From: Halorhabdus salina
GTDB taxonomy: Archaea; Halobacteriota; Halobacteria; Halobacteriales; Haloarculaceae
Direction: 5' to 3'
NCBI RefSeq assembly: GCF_013839425.1
Contig: NZ_JACDNP010000008.1
Location: forward strand, 1-64,000
Length of the DNA stretch: 64,000 bases
Below, piece by piece: positions 35,519-45,302 of this stretch. A program made the translations under genes and the position numbers. Below the pieces are notes generated by a model. It was not told the DNA's origin and did no database searches. It worked only from the letters and a program-made list of their open reading frames with translations. Each line of letters opens with the position of its first letter. Positions within the stretch are counted from its first letter, which is position 1.

Positions 35519-36550
35519 CTACGCGGCGGGCAGTCTGATCGTGACAGTTGTCCCGTCGTCGGTATCGAATGTGAGCGTCCCCCGGTAGGCATCGACAATC
35601 GTGTACAGCACCCACAGTCCGACGCCCGTTCCGTGTTCGAGTTGCGTGATTTCTGTATCCTCTTCGAGGGGAGTCAGTTCGTGGTCGGGGATGCCGGGGC
35701 CATTGTCCGCGACGGCGATTTCGACGTGACCGTCGCTCTGGGAGCCAGTGATATGCACGTTTGTTCCACCGTGAACGACCGCGTTCTCGACGGCTTCGTG
35801 TATCGCGACGGCGAGTTTGTCATCGGCCTGGACGAGACAGTCCTCGGAGATATCGACGTCAATCGCAGCTTCCGGGTACTCCTCTCGTAGCTCCTTGTGG
35901 ACGGACGTGACTGTCTCTTCGAGGTCGACGGCACGCTCGTCCGATGGATCGTGATCGATGGCTGCCTGGAACTGGCCGAGTTTGTCGTTCATCGTTGCCA
36001 GTCCTTCGGCCGTTTCAGCGACGACTGTTGCCATTTTCGCCTGTCGCTCGTCCTCGAGTTCGACAGCCAGACTCTCAGCGTTGCCCAGCAGGATCTGGGC
36101 GTCGTTCCGGAGATTGTGTCTGACGATCCGGTTCAGGACTGCCAGCTTCTGGCGTTCTCGGGCCAGTTCCCCGACTCTGATCCGGCGGACGTCGTTGACA
36201 CCGATCAAGACGTGGGCAACGGCACTGACGCCCAGGACGTCGGCGATGACGGCCGCTGGGAGTGTGACCGACGGACTGGCGAGGACGAGTCCGAGCACGA
36301 GGGCCAGGACCACGACGCCTAGGGCGTTCCAGCCCGCCACCCGGATGACGTGGGATGTCTCTAATTCCTCGAAGGCGAATAGGCCAGCACCGGTCGCGAC
36401 CAACAGCAAGCCGACCACGATTCCTAGCCCAGCCAATCCGAGGTCATAGATGGTCGGAAGCCCGGCCGCGGCGGCTGTCAGTGCAATGAGAAAGACACCC
36501 ATCCCGGTCGCACTCACTGACGCGCCCGCCAGGACTCGTTTGATATCCAT
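35519..36550 (-). CDS. Membrane-bound sensor histidine kinase
   Basis: 343 residues. Four to five N-terminal membrane helices (to about residue 115) replace a periplasmic sensor. The dimerisation helix contains the H-box LNRIVRHNLRNDAQIL with the phosphoacceptor histidine. The catalytic domain has N-box HEAVENAVVHGG, G1 DNGPGIPDHEL and G2 GTGVGLWVLYTIVDAY. The HNLRND form is characteristic of haloarchaeal kinases. No PAS domain or neighbouring response regulator is present, so its partner is unknown. The input probably comes through the membrane segment. Confidence 0.9.
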   Translation of the reverse strand: MDIKRVLAGASVSATGMGVFLIALTAAAAGLPTIYDLGLAGLGIVVGLLLVATGAGLFAFEELETSHVIRVAGWNALGVVVLALVLGLVLASPSVTLPAAVIADVLGVSAVAHVLIGVNDVRRIRVGELARERQKLAVLNRIVRHNLRNDAQILLGNAESLAVELEDERQAKMATVVAETAEGLATMNDKLGQFQAAIDHDPSDERAVDLEETVTSVHKELREEYPEAAIDVDISEDCLVQADDKLAVAIHEAVENAVVHGGTNVHITGSQSDGHVEIAVADNGPGIPDHELTPLEEDTEITQLEHGTGVGLWVLYTIVDAYRGTLTFDTDDGTTVTIRLPAA

Positions 36551-36908
36551 ACTGATACGTGGGAGAGCCGAAAGTTAACGCTGGCGTCGGCCAATGACAG
36601 TGTCTCTCTGTCGGTCAACACTGCCAGTCCCGGTCGGACGAACAGTCCTATCGACATGTGATACTAGCTCTGATTCCACCCGGATACCGATCCGAGAGAT
36701 CACTCAGTGAGTACTCGATCTGTGCGCCTCAACTGTCGAGTTGGCTACTATACAGTGGCTTTCTCCCCGACTCGAAGATCCACCGACAGCCCGCAATAAA
36801 TTCTCACGTGGGTATTATCATAATCATTCGACAATTGACACAAGCCAAACCCTTTTGGTCGGTCCGTTCGTCTTCTTCGTACGGCACCATCGGGGCCGAT
36901 GATATTCA
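36551..36908. other. Intergenic region before porA
   Basis: 358 bases between the divergent histidine kinase and porA genes. The short open frames here look non-coding. AT-rich patches near 36795-36830 (AATAAATTCTC, TATTATCATAATC) could be TATA elements. I see no clear repeat or RNA structure. Confidence 0.4.
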
Positions 36909-38807
36909 ATGACAGCACACGAACTCATCTGGCGAATCGCAGGCGGTTCCGGTGACGGAATCGACTCAACGAGCCAGAACTTCGCGAAAGCCTTGATGCG
37001 GGCAGGGCTGAACGTTTTCACCCATCGACACTATCCATCCCGTATTCGTGGCGGCCACACGTACGTCGAAGTACGAGCGAAAGACGAGGAAGTTACGTCC
37101 CGAGGCGACGGGTACAACTTCCTGCTATCGCTCGGTGATAGTTTCGCTCGCAACCCCTCTGAGGATGCCTATTATGGCAACGAGGAACTGAAGCCACTCG
37201 CGGAGAACCTGGACGAACTCCGTGAGGGCGGCATCATCGTCTACGACACAGGGTTGTTTGACGAGGAAGACGTCGCCGAACTCAACTTAGAGGAGCGTGC
37301 CGAGGAGAACGACTGGCACGTCTATCCGGTTAACCTCCGGGAAATCGCACGGGAACACGGTCGGGACGTCATGCGCAATACCGCTGGCGTCGGCGTCACG
37401 GCCGCCCTGTTGGACATGGACGTTTCGTTCTTCGAGGAACTGATCCGTCAGAACATGTCCGGGGACATTCAGGAAGACAACCTGAACGTCCTCGAAGATG
37501 CTTTCGAGCGTGCCGAGGAGTTCGAGCACACTCACGACCTGACTGTGCCGACCGGCGAGAACGAACAGGAACTGGGGCTGATGAACGGCTCGAACGCCAT
37601 CGCGTATGGCGCCCTGGACGCCGGGTGTCGGTTCATCGCCGGCTATCCGATGACCCCGTGGACGGAAGTGTTCACGATCATGTCCCAGCACATGTCCGAG
37701 TTCGGCGGCATCGCCGAACAGGTCGAAGACGAAATCGCCGCCGCGGCGCTGGCGCTGGGCGCGAGCCACACTGGTGTCAAGGCGATGTCTGGCTCTTCGG
37801 GCGGCGGGTTCGCACTGATGTCCGAACCGCTCGGCCTTGCCGAGATGACTGAGACGCCGATCGTCCTGATTGAAGCGATGCGGGCCGGCCCGTCGACAGG
37901 CATGCCGACCAAGCCCGAACAGGGCGACCTCGAGCACGTCTTGTATACGAGCCAGGGTGACTCCAACCGCGTTGTCTTTGCCCCTGCGGGTATCAAGGAG
38001 GCCTACGAGCAGACGCGCCTGGCCTTCGAACTCGCCTACGATTATCAGCTCCCGGCGATCGTCGTGTACGACCAGAAAATCGAGGGCGAACTCCGGTCGA
38101 TCCCCATCGATTTCTTCGATCGGGAACCCGACCCGGACGTCGGGCAGGTCCTCTCTGAGGAAGAGATCACGGAGGCAGCCCACCACGAATCGGGCACCTT
38201 CAAGCGCTTCGACGCCGAGGCCGAGGGCGGCGTGAGCCCGCGGACGGTCCCCGGCCAGAAAGGAGGCCGCCACCTCACGTCGGGCAACGAGACCAACGCC
38301 TACGGCCACATCGACGAGGATCCGGACAACCGGGTCGCACAGATGGCCCGCCGGATGGGCAAACTCGACAGCATTCGCGAGGACCTCGACGAGAAAGAGT
38401 CCTCGAACCAGGCCTATCGCGGTCCCGAGGACGCCCAGTACGGGATCATCACCTGGGGTAGTCAGCAGGGCACGGTCTTCGAGGCCGTCGACCGACTCAA
38501 CGAGAACGGCCAGGCGGTCAAGGCTCTCGGCGTCAGCGACCTGATGCCCTACCCCGAGGCCGAAGTCACGGCGTTCTTAGAGAGCGTCGAGGAGGCCGTC
38601 GTCGTCGAGATGAACGCCAGCGGCCAGTTCAAGGGGCTTACCCAGAAGGAACTGGGTCGCTTTGGCGACAAACTGTCGAGCCTCTTGAAGTACAACGGCA
38701 ACCCCTTCGAACCCGCCGAGATCGTCGACGGGTTCGAGGCGATCGTCGGGGACGACGACGCCGTTCCAGGGGATTCGACTACGTTCGTCCCAGCGGCAGG
38801 TGACTAA
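36909..38807 (+). CDS. porA: Pyruvate:ferredoxin oxidoreductase alpha subunit (gamma-alpha fusion)
   Basis: 632 residues. The N-terminal ~200 residues are the gamma domain (WRIAGGSGDGIDSTSQNFAK, HYPSRIRGGHTYVEVR). The alpha domain follows with NAIAYGALDAGCRFIAGYPM-TPWTE, MSGSSGGGFALMSE and GPSTGMPTKPEQGDL, the substrate/TPP-facing motifs. The C-terminal domain II has YGIITWGSQQGTVFEAVDRL. The fused order and length match the haloarchaeal pyruvate enzyme rather than the shorter 2-oxoglutarate KorA (about 585), so pyruvate is my choice; substrate cannot be proven from sequence. It oxidises the 2-oxoacid to acyl-CoA, reducing ferredoxin. porB starts two bases after its stop. Confidence 0.9.
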   Translation: MTAHELIWRIAGGSGDGIDSTSQNFAKALMRAGLNVFTHRHYPSRIRGGHTYVEVRAKDEEVTSRGDGYNFLLSLGDSFARNPSEDAYYGNEELKPLAENLDELREGGIIVYDTGLFDEEDVAELNLEERAEENDWHVYPVNLREIAREHGRDVMRNTAGVGVTAALLDMDVSFFEELIRQNMSGDIQEDNLNVLEDAFERAEEFEHTHDLTVPTGENEQELGLMNGSNAIAYGALDAGCRFIAGYPMTPWTEVFTIMSQHMSEFGGIAEQVEDEIAAAALALGASHTGVKAMSGSSGGGFALMSEPLGLAEMTETPIVLIEAMRAGPSTGMPTKPEQGDLEHVLYTSQGDSNRVVFAPAGIKEAYEQTRLAFELAYDYQLPAIVVYDQKIEGELRSIPIDFFDREPDPDVGQVLSEEEITEAAHHESGTFKRFDAEAEGGVSPRTVPGQKGGRHLTSGNETNAYGHIDEDPDNRVAQMARRMGKLDSIREDLDEKESSNQAYRGPEDAQYGIITWGSQQGTVFEAVDRLNENGQAVKALGVSDLMPYPEAEVTAFLESVEEAVVVEMNASGQFKGLTQKELGRFGDKLSSLLKYNGNPFEPAEIVDGFEAIVGDDDAVPGDSTTFVPAAGD

Positions 38808-38809
38808 TC

Positions 38810-39745
38810 ATGAGTGCATTCAGTGCCATCGACGAGGATCGCGAGATCGACCCCGAAGAGTATACGCCCGGAATCGAACCGCAGGCGACCTGGTGTCCGG
38901 GCTGTGGTGACTTTAGCGTCCTCAAGGCGCTCAAGCAAGCGATGCCCGAAGTTGGCCGGACACCCGAAGAAGTGCTGACGGTGACCGGGATTGGCTGTTC
39001 GAGCAAACTCAACTCCTACTTCGAGTCCTACGGGTTCCACTCGATTCACGGCCGGTCGCTGCCGATCGCCCGGGCGGCCAAGCTCGCCAACCCCGACCTC
39101 GAAGTGATCGCCGCCGGCGGTGACGGCGACGGGTATGGCATCGGTGGCAACCACTTCATCCACACGGCCCGGGAGAACCACGATATGACGTATATCGTGT
39201 TCAACAACGAGATCTTCGGGCTGACGAAGGGCCAGACGTCACCGACCAGTCCCAAGGGCCACAAGTCAAAGACCCAGCCTCACGGCTCGGCGAAGGACCC
39301 GATCCGCCCGCTGAGTCTGGGCCTGACTGCGGGAGCGTCGTACGTTGCGCGAACGGCTGCAACCAACCCGAACCAGGCAGCCGAGATCCTGGCGGAAGCG
39401 ATCGAACACGACGGGTTCGCCCACGTCGACTTCCTGACCCAGTGTCCGACCTGGAACAAGGACGCCAAATCCTACGTTCCCTACACGGACGTCCAGGAAT
39501 CCGACGAGTTCGACTTCGACGTCACGGACCGCAAAGAGGCCGCGGAGATGATGTACGAGGTCGAGTCCAAACTCTACGAAGGCGAAGTGCTGACCGGTCG
39601 GTTCTACGTCGACGAGGACCGGCCGTCCTACACTGAGGAGAAGCAGGCCACCGGTGAGATGCCCGAGGAACCGCTGGCAGAGAAGTACTTCGACGAGGAT
39701 AGCGAGTGGAAGCGGAGCTACGACCTGCTTGAACACCACACGTAA
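38810..39745 (+). CDS. porB: Pyruvate:ferredoxin oxidoreductase beta subunit
   Basis: 311 residues. Carries the TPP/Mg and iron-sulphur parts of the enzyme: TWCPGCGDFSVLKAL with two of the cluster cysteines, GIGCSSKLNSYF with a third, the TPP-Mg loop GDGDGYGIGGNHF and NNEIFGLTKGQTSPTS. The fourth cysteine is in FLTQCPTWN. There is no separate delta ferredoxin gene, as usual in haloarchaea, so a single 4Fe-4S cluster is expected. It is transcribed with porA; the two ORFs are separated by two bases. Confidence 0.93.
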   Translation: MSAFSAIDEDREIDPEEYTPGIEPQATWCPGCGDFSVLKALKQAMPEVGRTPEEVLTVTGIGCSSKLNSYFESYGFHSIHGRSLPIARAAKLANPDLEVIAAGGDGDGYGIGGNHFIHTARENHDMTYIVFNNEIFGLTKGQTSPTSPKGHKSKTQPHGSAKDPIRPLSLGLTAGASYVARTAATNPNQAAEILAEAIEHDGFAHVDFLTQCPTWNKDAKSYVPYTDVQESDEFDFDVTDRKEAAEMMYEVESKLYEGEVLTGRFYVDEDRPSYTEEKQATGEMPEEPLAEKYFDEDSEWKRSYDLLEHHT

Positions 39746-39779
39746 TCGGATCGACCGGTCTCGTGTCGTGAGGCGTTCC

Positions 39780-39798
39780 GCCGGCTGCAAAAGCCGGC
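39780..39798 (+). terminator. Hairpin after porB
   Basis: GCCGGC-TGCAAAA-GCCGGC: a six-base GC stem with a seven-base loop, 35 bases after the porB stop and followed by a pyrimidine-rich TATCCCTTTC. It could slow or end transcription before the Lrp gene, whose own TATA-like GATATTTTTCC lies at about 39818-39828, roughly 28 bases before its ATG. Confidence 0.35.
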
Positions 39799-39850
39799 TA
39801 TCCCTTTCACGTTCGGAAGATATTTTTCCACGTATAACAAAAGAAGGTTC

Positions 39851-40279
39851 ATGAGCGCTGAAGCGACGGCCGAGCGTATCCTGGGCGTCTTGGAGGATGA
39901 CGCCCAGGCGTCCTACGCCGAGATCGCAGACCGGGTTGGTGTCTCGAAGCCGACAGTCCGGAAGTACATACAACAACTCGAAGATGACGGCGTTATCGTC
40001 GGGTATTCGGCGGATGTCGATCCCAAGAAACTCCCGAGTGAATCCATTGCCATCGTCGGCGTGGATGTCGAGAGTGAGGCTTACGTCGAAGTATCCCGGG
40101 CGCTACAGGATGTTGGGGCGATCGAGGCGTTGTACACTTCGAGTGGCGACCACACGCTGATGGCTGAAGTCCGTGCGACCGACGGTGACGCGCTCGGGGA
40201 CGTCATCAACGACCAGATCGAAGCCTTAGACGGTGTCGCAGCCGTCCATCCCTCGTTTTTGCAGGAACGTCTGAAGTAA
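39851..40279 (+). CDS. Lrp/AsnC-family transcriptional regulator
   Basis: 142 residues, standard length. The N-terminal winged HTH is SYAEIADRVGVSKPTVRKYI. The C-terminal RAM/effector domain begins near ESIAIVGVDVES and has the glycine-rich turn SSGDHTLMAEVRA where amino-acid ligands bind in Lrp proteins. Its placement after porAB suggests control of amino-acid or pyruvate metabolism, possibly of porAB; this is inference. It has its own TATA-like element. Confidence 0.92.
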   Translation: MSAEATAERILGVLEDDAQASYAEIADRVGVSKPTVRKYIQQLEDDGVIVGYSADVDPKKLPSESIAIVGVDVESEAYVEVSRALQDVGAIEALYTSSGDHTLMAEVRATDGDALGDVINDQIEALDGVAAVHPSFLQERLK

Positions 40280-40343
40280 TCGATCGGCGCGTGCCGGAGC
40301 CAGGAGAGAGGGTTTTAGGTGCTGTAGGTCCCACGGTCGGGAC

Positions 40344-41909
40344 ATGCGCACCCGGTTGGTGGTGGGCTGTGGGGCACTCGGGACGACGCTGGTCGAAACC
40401 CTGAGCGAACGACCAGGGCGGGTCGTGGTCATCGTGCCAGGCGAGCGCGCCGAGACGCTCCGTGAACGACTGCCGTCCGTCGACGTGATGGTCGGCGATC
40501 CGACGGAGTCAAGCGTCTTCGAAACGGTCCCCGACGCCGACAGTGTGGTTGTCGCCGGGGACGATCCATCACGCAATCTACAGACAGCTACAGCCGCCGC
40601 CCAATCATTGCCAGACGCGTTTCTCCTGGCGTACACTGGCCGGGAACCACCAGCTGATGTCCGGCAATCACTGGCCGGTCTGGCCGATCGGCTCGTGGAT
40701 CCTGGTACCGTCTTCGAGACGTTCCTGTCCGAACGTGTCGAGACCGGCGGGACGTCGATGCACGAGTTGCGGTCCGTCCTGACCGATATCGATGGCCCGC
40801 TCGCGGTTGTGATGCACGACAATCCGGATCCTGACGCCATCGCCAGCGCCGTCGCGCTTCAGCGTATCGCTGAATACGTGGGCTGTTCGGCTCAGGCGTG
40901 TTATTTTGGGTCGATCAATCACCAGGAGAACCGGGCGATGGTCAATCTCCTCGAGTACGACCTCCGCAACCTCGATGCCGAATCGGATCTCACCGAATTC
41001 GGTGGGTTCGCCTTGGTCGATCACGCTCGGCCCGGCGTCAACGATGGCCTGCCCGAGGACACCACAGTCGATGTGGTGATCGACCACCATCCGCCACGTG
41101 GTCCCGTCAGTGCTCGGTTCGCGGATCTCCGGAGCGATGCCGGCGCGACGAGTACGCTACTGGTCGATTATTCTCGCCGACTCGGGATCGAAATCGAGTC
41201 GGACGTGGCGACCGGGCTGTTGTTCGGTATCCGCGTCGATACCGACGAGTTCAGTCGGGAAGTCTCGGTCGCGGACTTCGAGGCTGGCGCCGAACTCCTT
41301 CCCAAGGCTGACCTAGGCGCGCTGGAACGTATCGAGAATCCGAGTGTCAGCTCCGACACGTTGGAGACGATCGCTGCGGCAATTAGGCGTCGGCAATCAC
41401 ACGGCTCGGTACTGTTGAGCGGCGTTGGGGCGATCAACGATCGCGACACGCTGGCACAGGCCGCCGATCGACTTCTCAACCTCGAGGACATCACGACGAC
41501 GCTCGTGTACGGAATCCAAGAGGGGATCATCTATATTTCGGCACGGTCCCGCGGGACGGATCTCGATCTCGGCGAGACGCTTCGCGCTGCATTCGGCCAG
41601 ATCGGGAGTGCCGGTGGCCACGCGGATATGGCGGGCGCACAGATCGAACTGGGGGTCCTGGAATCGATCGACGGAGACGATCCTTCTCTTCTGAATATTG
41701 TCGACAATCTCGTCGCCGATCAGTTTCTGAATGTTCTGGACCTGCATCCCTCGCAGGTTTCTCTTGGGACCTACGGGCAGAGCGACGAATCGACAGTCGA
41801 TGTTCCCGAGAGCGATGGCTGGGTGACCAGCGAGACCGACCAGGATCGCCGCGATGGGGCCCCCGGTGACTGGCGTGACCGGGGTTCGACAGCTCGCAAC
41901 GGCGAGTAG
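40344..41909 (+). CDS. RCK/TrkA-N domain fused to DHH-DHHA1 phosphoesterase
   Basis: 521 residues. Residues 1-130 form a Rossmann TrkA-N-like domain (VVGCGALGTTLVETL, acidic strand VVIVPGERAET, VVVAGDDPSRN). From about 150 there is a DHH phosphoesterase: VVMHDNPDPDAIASA, ALVDHARPG, VIDHHPPRGP, and DHHA1 with GSAGGHADMAGAQI. Metal-binding Asp/His sets are intact. The architecture is common in haloarchaea; proposed roles are cyclic-dinucleotide or nanoRNA hydrolysis under nucleotide or ion control, but the substrate is unproven. The next gene starts 62 bases later in the same direction. Confidence 0.88.
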   Translation: MRTRLVVGCGALGTTLVETLSERPGRVVVIVPGERAETLRERLPSVDVMVGDPTESSVFETVPDADSVVVAGDDPSRNLQTATAAAQSLPDAFLLAYTGREPPADVRQSLAGLADRLVDPGTVFETFLSERVETGGTSMHELRSVLTDIDGPLAVVMHDNPDPDAIASAVALQRIAEYVGCSAQACYFGSINHQENRAMVNLLEYDLRNLDAESDLTEFGGFALVDHARPGVNDGLPEDTTVDVVIDHHPPRGPVSARFADLRSDAGATSTLLVDYSRRLGIEIESDVATGLLFGIRVDTDEFSREVSVADFEAGAELLPKADLGALERIENPSVSSDTLETIAAAIRRRQSHGSVLLSGVGAINDRDTLAQAADRLLNLEDITTTLVYGIQEGIIYISARSRGTDLDLGETLRAAFGQIGSAGGHADMAGAQIELGVLESIDGDDPSLLNIVDNLVADQFLNVLDLHPSQVSLGTYGQSDESTVDVPESDGWVTSETDQDRRDGAPGDWRDRGSTARNGE

Positions 41910-41971
41910 GCGACCCGAATTTCCGCGCGCTGGCGAGGGATTTTTCAACCGAGACACCATCAGTGACGACG

Positions 41972-42772
41972 ATGGCCAGTGCTGATGATTCGCCGACTGT
42001 CGAGGAATACATGACCCACGAGGTCGCGACAGTCGCTCCGGACGAGACGGTAGGTGAGGTAGCACGTCGGATCGCCCAGAGTAGCGATCACAGCGGATTC
42101 CCGGTTTGTACCGGACGACACGTGCAGGGATTTGTGAGTGCAAGCGATCTCCTTCTCGCCGATGAGTCGGCCGCAATCGAGACGGTAATGTCGACCGATC
42201 TGATGGTCGGCCACCCCGAGATGGACGTCGACGACGCGGCCCGCGTCATTCTTCGATCGGGTATCCAACGCCTCCCGGTCGTTGACGACGACGGCGATCT
42301 GGTCGGGATTATCACGAACACCGACGTACTTCGGAGCCAGATCGAGCGGGCGACGCCCGGGAAGGTCGATGAGTTACGCGAGACGATCGAGGACGTTCAC
42401 GACACCGAGACCGACCAGGAACGTCGCGTTGTCCCGCTGTCTCAACTCAGACCGACACAGACGAAAGTCTACGGAGACGAACTCGAAGGCCGGATGTACG
42501 AAATAGAGCGTGGATTGGCCGAACCACTCGTGGTTATCGACAACGCCGGTGACCTGTTGTTGGCAGATGGCCACCACCGGACCACCGCTGCTGCCGAACT
42601 CGGCACCGAGGAAATGGACGCCTACGTGATCGCCATTGAGGAATCGGTTGATCTGGAGATGGCCAAGACCGCCAAGGAGGAAGGCCTGACGTCTATCGAG
42701 GACATCTCGATTGTCGACTACGCCCGCCACCCGCTCGTCGAACAGACCGAACGGTATCAGGACGAGGAGTGA
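41972..42772 (+). CDS. CBS-domain pair fused to a ParB-like nuclease domain
   Basis: 266 residues from ATG at 41972 (a GTG at 41963 is possible). Two CBS domains (VEEYMTHEVATVAPDETV, ASDLLLADES, MVGHPEMDVDDAARVILRSG, GIITNTDVLRSQIE) occupy residues 8-125. A ParB/Srx-type domain follows: VVPLSQLRPTQTKVYG, then EPLVVIDNAGDLLLADGHHR with the conserved DGHHR box. ParB-like domains here can hydrolyse NTPs or act as nucleases or kinases; CBS pairs bind adenine nucleotides. The combination suggests a nucleotide-gated enzyme. Probably cotranscribed with the RCK-DHH gene. Confidence 0.88.
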   Translation: MASADDSPTVEEYMTHEVATVAPDETVGEVARRIAQSSDHSGFPVCTGRHVQGFVSASDLLLADESAAIETVMSTDLMVGHPEMDVDDAARVILRSGIQRLPVVDDDGDLVGIITNTDVLRSQIERATPGKVDELRETIEDVHDTETDQERRVVPLSQLRPTQTKVYGDELEGRMYEIERGLAEPLVVIDNAGDLLLADGHHRTTAAAELGTEEMDAYVIAIEESVDLEMAKTAKEEGLTSIEDISIVDYARHPLVEQTERYQDEE

Positions 42773-42944
42773 CGCTCCTGGGCGTTTCGTCTGGGCTACT
42801 GCGACTCGGGTCAGGTCGTGGAGTTCTCGATTCTGGGCGTACTTTCGTTCTGTAACTGCTAGCCCGGTCCCGGATACCAGGTAATGTCGCCGCTTTGCGG
42901 ACGCTCATGTAGTCGAACGTGCAGGTCACTGTCGTGAGTTACTA

Positions 42945-44957
42945 ATGAACGATAGTGATGAATTGGGGTTAGAAGCAAGGCTATCGGATCGGGACTATCA
43001 CCGACCGCCGCCACAGTTCGTTGGACAGGCAAATATCAGTGATCCAGCTGTCTACGACAGCTTCGAGGATTTCCCTGCCGGGTTTGAGGCATATGCCGAC
43101 CTGCTGACGTGGGAAACGCGGTGGGACGAGACGTTCGACGGGAGCGACCCCCCCTTCTTCGAGTGGTTCTCCGGCGGGTCGCTGAACGCGTCGGTGAACT
43201 GCATCGATCGACACCTCGCCGACCGGAAGAACCAGGCCGCACTGATTTGGGAGGGCGAAGGCGGCGAACAACGGACCGTGACGTACCAGGATCTCCACCG
43301 GCGGGTCAACGAAGTTTCGGCGACCCTGCGGGAGGTCGGTGTGTCCGAAGACGATGTCGTCACGCTCCATCTTCCGATGGTGCCGGCACTGCCGATTACC
43401 ATGCTCGCGTGTGCCCGGATCGGGGCCGTCCACTCAGTGGTGTTCGCCGGCTTCTCGGCGAACGCCTTGGCCGACCGGCTGGCCGACGCCGACAGCGACG
43501 TACTCGTGACGATCGACGGCTACTATCGCCGTGGGGAGTGGCTCGATCACAAGGCCAAGGCGGACACGGCACTTGCGGATCCGGATACCGATGTCGAGAC
43601 GGCTCTGCTGTGGTCTCGTCACGATGACCTCAACGCGGAGATCGAACTCACCGGCGAGGACCCCTACGTGCTGGTCGACGACGTCCTCGCAGAGAAGGAG
43701 GGTGCCCACGTCGAACCGGTTGCCCGGGACGCCGAAGATCCACTGTTCCTGATGTATACCTCAGGAACGACGGGCAAGCCCAAGGGCTGTCAACACCGGA
43801 CTGGTGGCTACCTGGCTTACGCCGCGGGCACCTCGAAATACGTGCTGGACATCAAGCCGACGGACACCTACTGGTGTGCCGCAGACATCGGGTGGATCAC
43901 CGGGCACTCCTACATCGTCTATGGCCCGCTGGCACTCGGGACGACCAGCGTCATGTACGAAGGCACCCCTGATCATCCCGATCGATCACGCATCTGGGAG
44001 ATCGCCGAACGCTACGACGTCGACATCTTCCACACCTCACCGACGGCGATCCGACAGTTCATGAAGTGGGGCAGTGAACATCTCGCCGGCCACGACTTCG
44101 ACTTCCGGCACCTCACGACCGTCGGCGAACCGATCCAGCCAGAAGCCTGGGAGTGGTACTACGAGCACGTCGGCGACGGCGACGCGGTCGTCGTCGACAC
44201 GTGGTGGCAGACCGAGACCGGTGGCCATTTGATCACGAATCTGCCGGCCCTCGCCGACATGAAGCCGGGCAGTGCGGGCCGTCCATGCCCGGGCATCCAG
44301 CCCGCGCTCTACGAGGACGACGGCACACGAATTAAATCTGAGAGTGGTCGGGCCGGGAACCTGGTGATCGAGCGCCCCTGGCCGGGGATGCTCCAGACGG
44401 TCTACGGCGACGATGAGCGCTTCATCGCCGAGTACTGGCAGCGGTTCTCGGATACTGACAGTGACGATTGGCGCGATTGGGTCTACGAAACCGGCGATGG
44501 CGCGGTCCACGGCCAGGACGGCTATTACCGGATTCTCGGCCGACTCGACGATGTGATGAACGTTTCCGGCCACCGCCTCGGGACGATGGAACTCGAAAGT
44601 GCCGTCGCGGAAGTCCAGTCTGTCGCCGAGGCCGCTGTCGTCGCTCGCGAGGATGCCGAGCGCGGCCATGTTCCCGATGTCTACGTCGTCCTCCGGGACG
44701 GCGTCGAGCAGAGCGAGGACGTCCGCAAACAGGTCATCGCGTCCGTCGAAGACCAGATCGGTGCCTTTGCCCGCCCCGATCGCGTCCTGTTCGTCTCGGA
44801 TCTGCCAAAAACTCGCTCGGGGAAGATCATGCGACGTGTGCTGGAGAACATCTCCAACAGCGAGGACCTCGGCGACACGACGACGCTTCGGGACCCAACT
44901 GTCCCCGAGCAGATCCGGAAACAGGTCCAGACTGGCGGGGAACCGCCACGAACCTAG
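42945..44957 (+). CDS. acs: Acetyl-CoA synthetase, AMP-forming
   Basis: 670 residues. It activates acetate to acetyl-CoA through acetyl-AMP. Landmarks: P-loop-like MYTSGTTGKPKGCQHR, TYWCAADIGWITGHSYIVYG, DTWWQTETGGHLITN, the hinge YRILGRLDDVMNVSGHRLGT and the catalytic lysine of motif A10, PKTRSGKIMRRVLENI. All acyl-CoA synthetase motifs are intact. An ATG start at 42945 fits the family. It is a single gene preceded by a 170-base spacer; no partner is visible. Confidence 0.95.
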   Translation: MNDSDELGLEARLSDRDYHRPPPQFVGQANISDPAVYDSFEDFPAGFEAYADLLTWETRWDETFDGSDPPFFEWFSGGSLNASVNCIDRHLADRKNQAALIWEGEGGEQRTVTYQDLHRRVNEVSATLREVGVSEDDVVTLHLPMVPALPITMLACARIGAVHSVVFAGFSANALADRLADADSDVLVTIDGYYRRGEWLDHKAKADTALADPDTDVETALLWSRHDDLNAEIELTGEDPYVLVDDVLAEKEGAHVEPVARDAEDPLFLMYTSGTTGKPKGCQHRTGGYLAYAAGTSKYVLDIKPTDTYWCAADIGWITGHSYIVYGPLALGTTSVMYEGTPDHPDRSRIWEIAERYDVDIFHTSPTAIRQFMKWGSEHLAGHDFDFRHLTTVGEPIQPEAWEWYYEHVGDGDAVVVDTWWQTETGGHLITNLPALADMKPGSAGRPCPGIQPALYEDDGTRIKSESGRAGNLVIERPWPGMLQTVYGDDERFIAEYWQRFSDTDSDDWRDWVYETGDGAVHGQDGYYRILGRLDDVMNVSGHRLGTMELESAVAEVQSVAEAAVVAREDAERGHVPDVYVVLRDGVEQSEDVRKQVIASVEDQIGAFARPDRVLFVSDLPKTRSGKIMRRVLENISNSEDLGDTTTLRDPTVPEQIRKQVQTGGEPPRT

Positions 44958-44972
44958 CCCGATTGGCTAGCC

Positions 44973-45245
44973 TCACTCGCCCCCGGGTTCGTGCGTGTCG
45001 AACCGTGCGGCGACGTACGCGACGGCACCTAAGAGGACGCCGATAGCGATACCAACCGTGATCATTCCGTAGGCGGCCATGCCCAGCGGAGACGCGGGGA
45101 GTTGCACCACCCCGAAGAGGACCGGATCGACAATGTCTGGTCGCGTTGCCCCGAGGATCGCGCCCATCAGTCCGGCGATGGCGATCACCACGAGGTAGAC
45201 GACCAGCACGACCCGGCGGCCCCTGTTGACAGTCCTGACTGACAC
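44973..45245 (-). CDS. Small two-helix membrane protein near cytochrome oxidase gene
   Basis: 90 residues with two hydrophobic segments (VVLVVYLVVIAIAGLMGAIL and MAAYGMITVGIAIGVLLGAV) and an acidic tail. Haloarchaea often carry such a small protein beside cytochrome oxidase genes (I believe the DUF7520 family, from memory). Its role is unknown; it may be an oxidase assembly factor. It is convergent with acs and reads away from the microprotein at 45303. Confidence 0.75.
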   Translation of the reverse strand: MSVRTVNRGRRVVLVVYLVVIAIAGLMGAILGATRPDIVDPVLFGVVQLPASPLGMAAYGMITVGIAIGVLLGAVAYVAARFDTHEPGGE

Positions 45246-45302
45246 ACACTCGCTACGTGCCGGAGCCGATTAGGCTTTTCACGTGCCGACCGAAGAGCTG
45301 GT

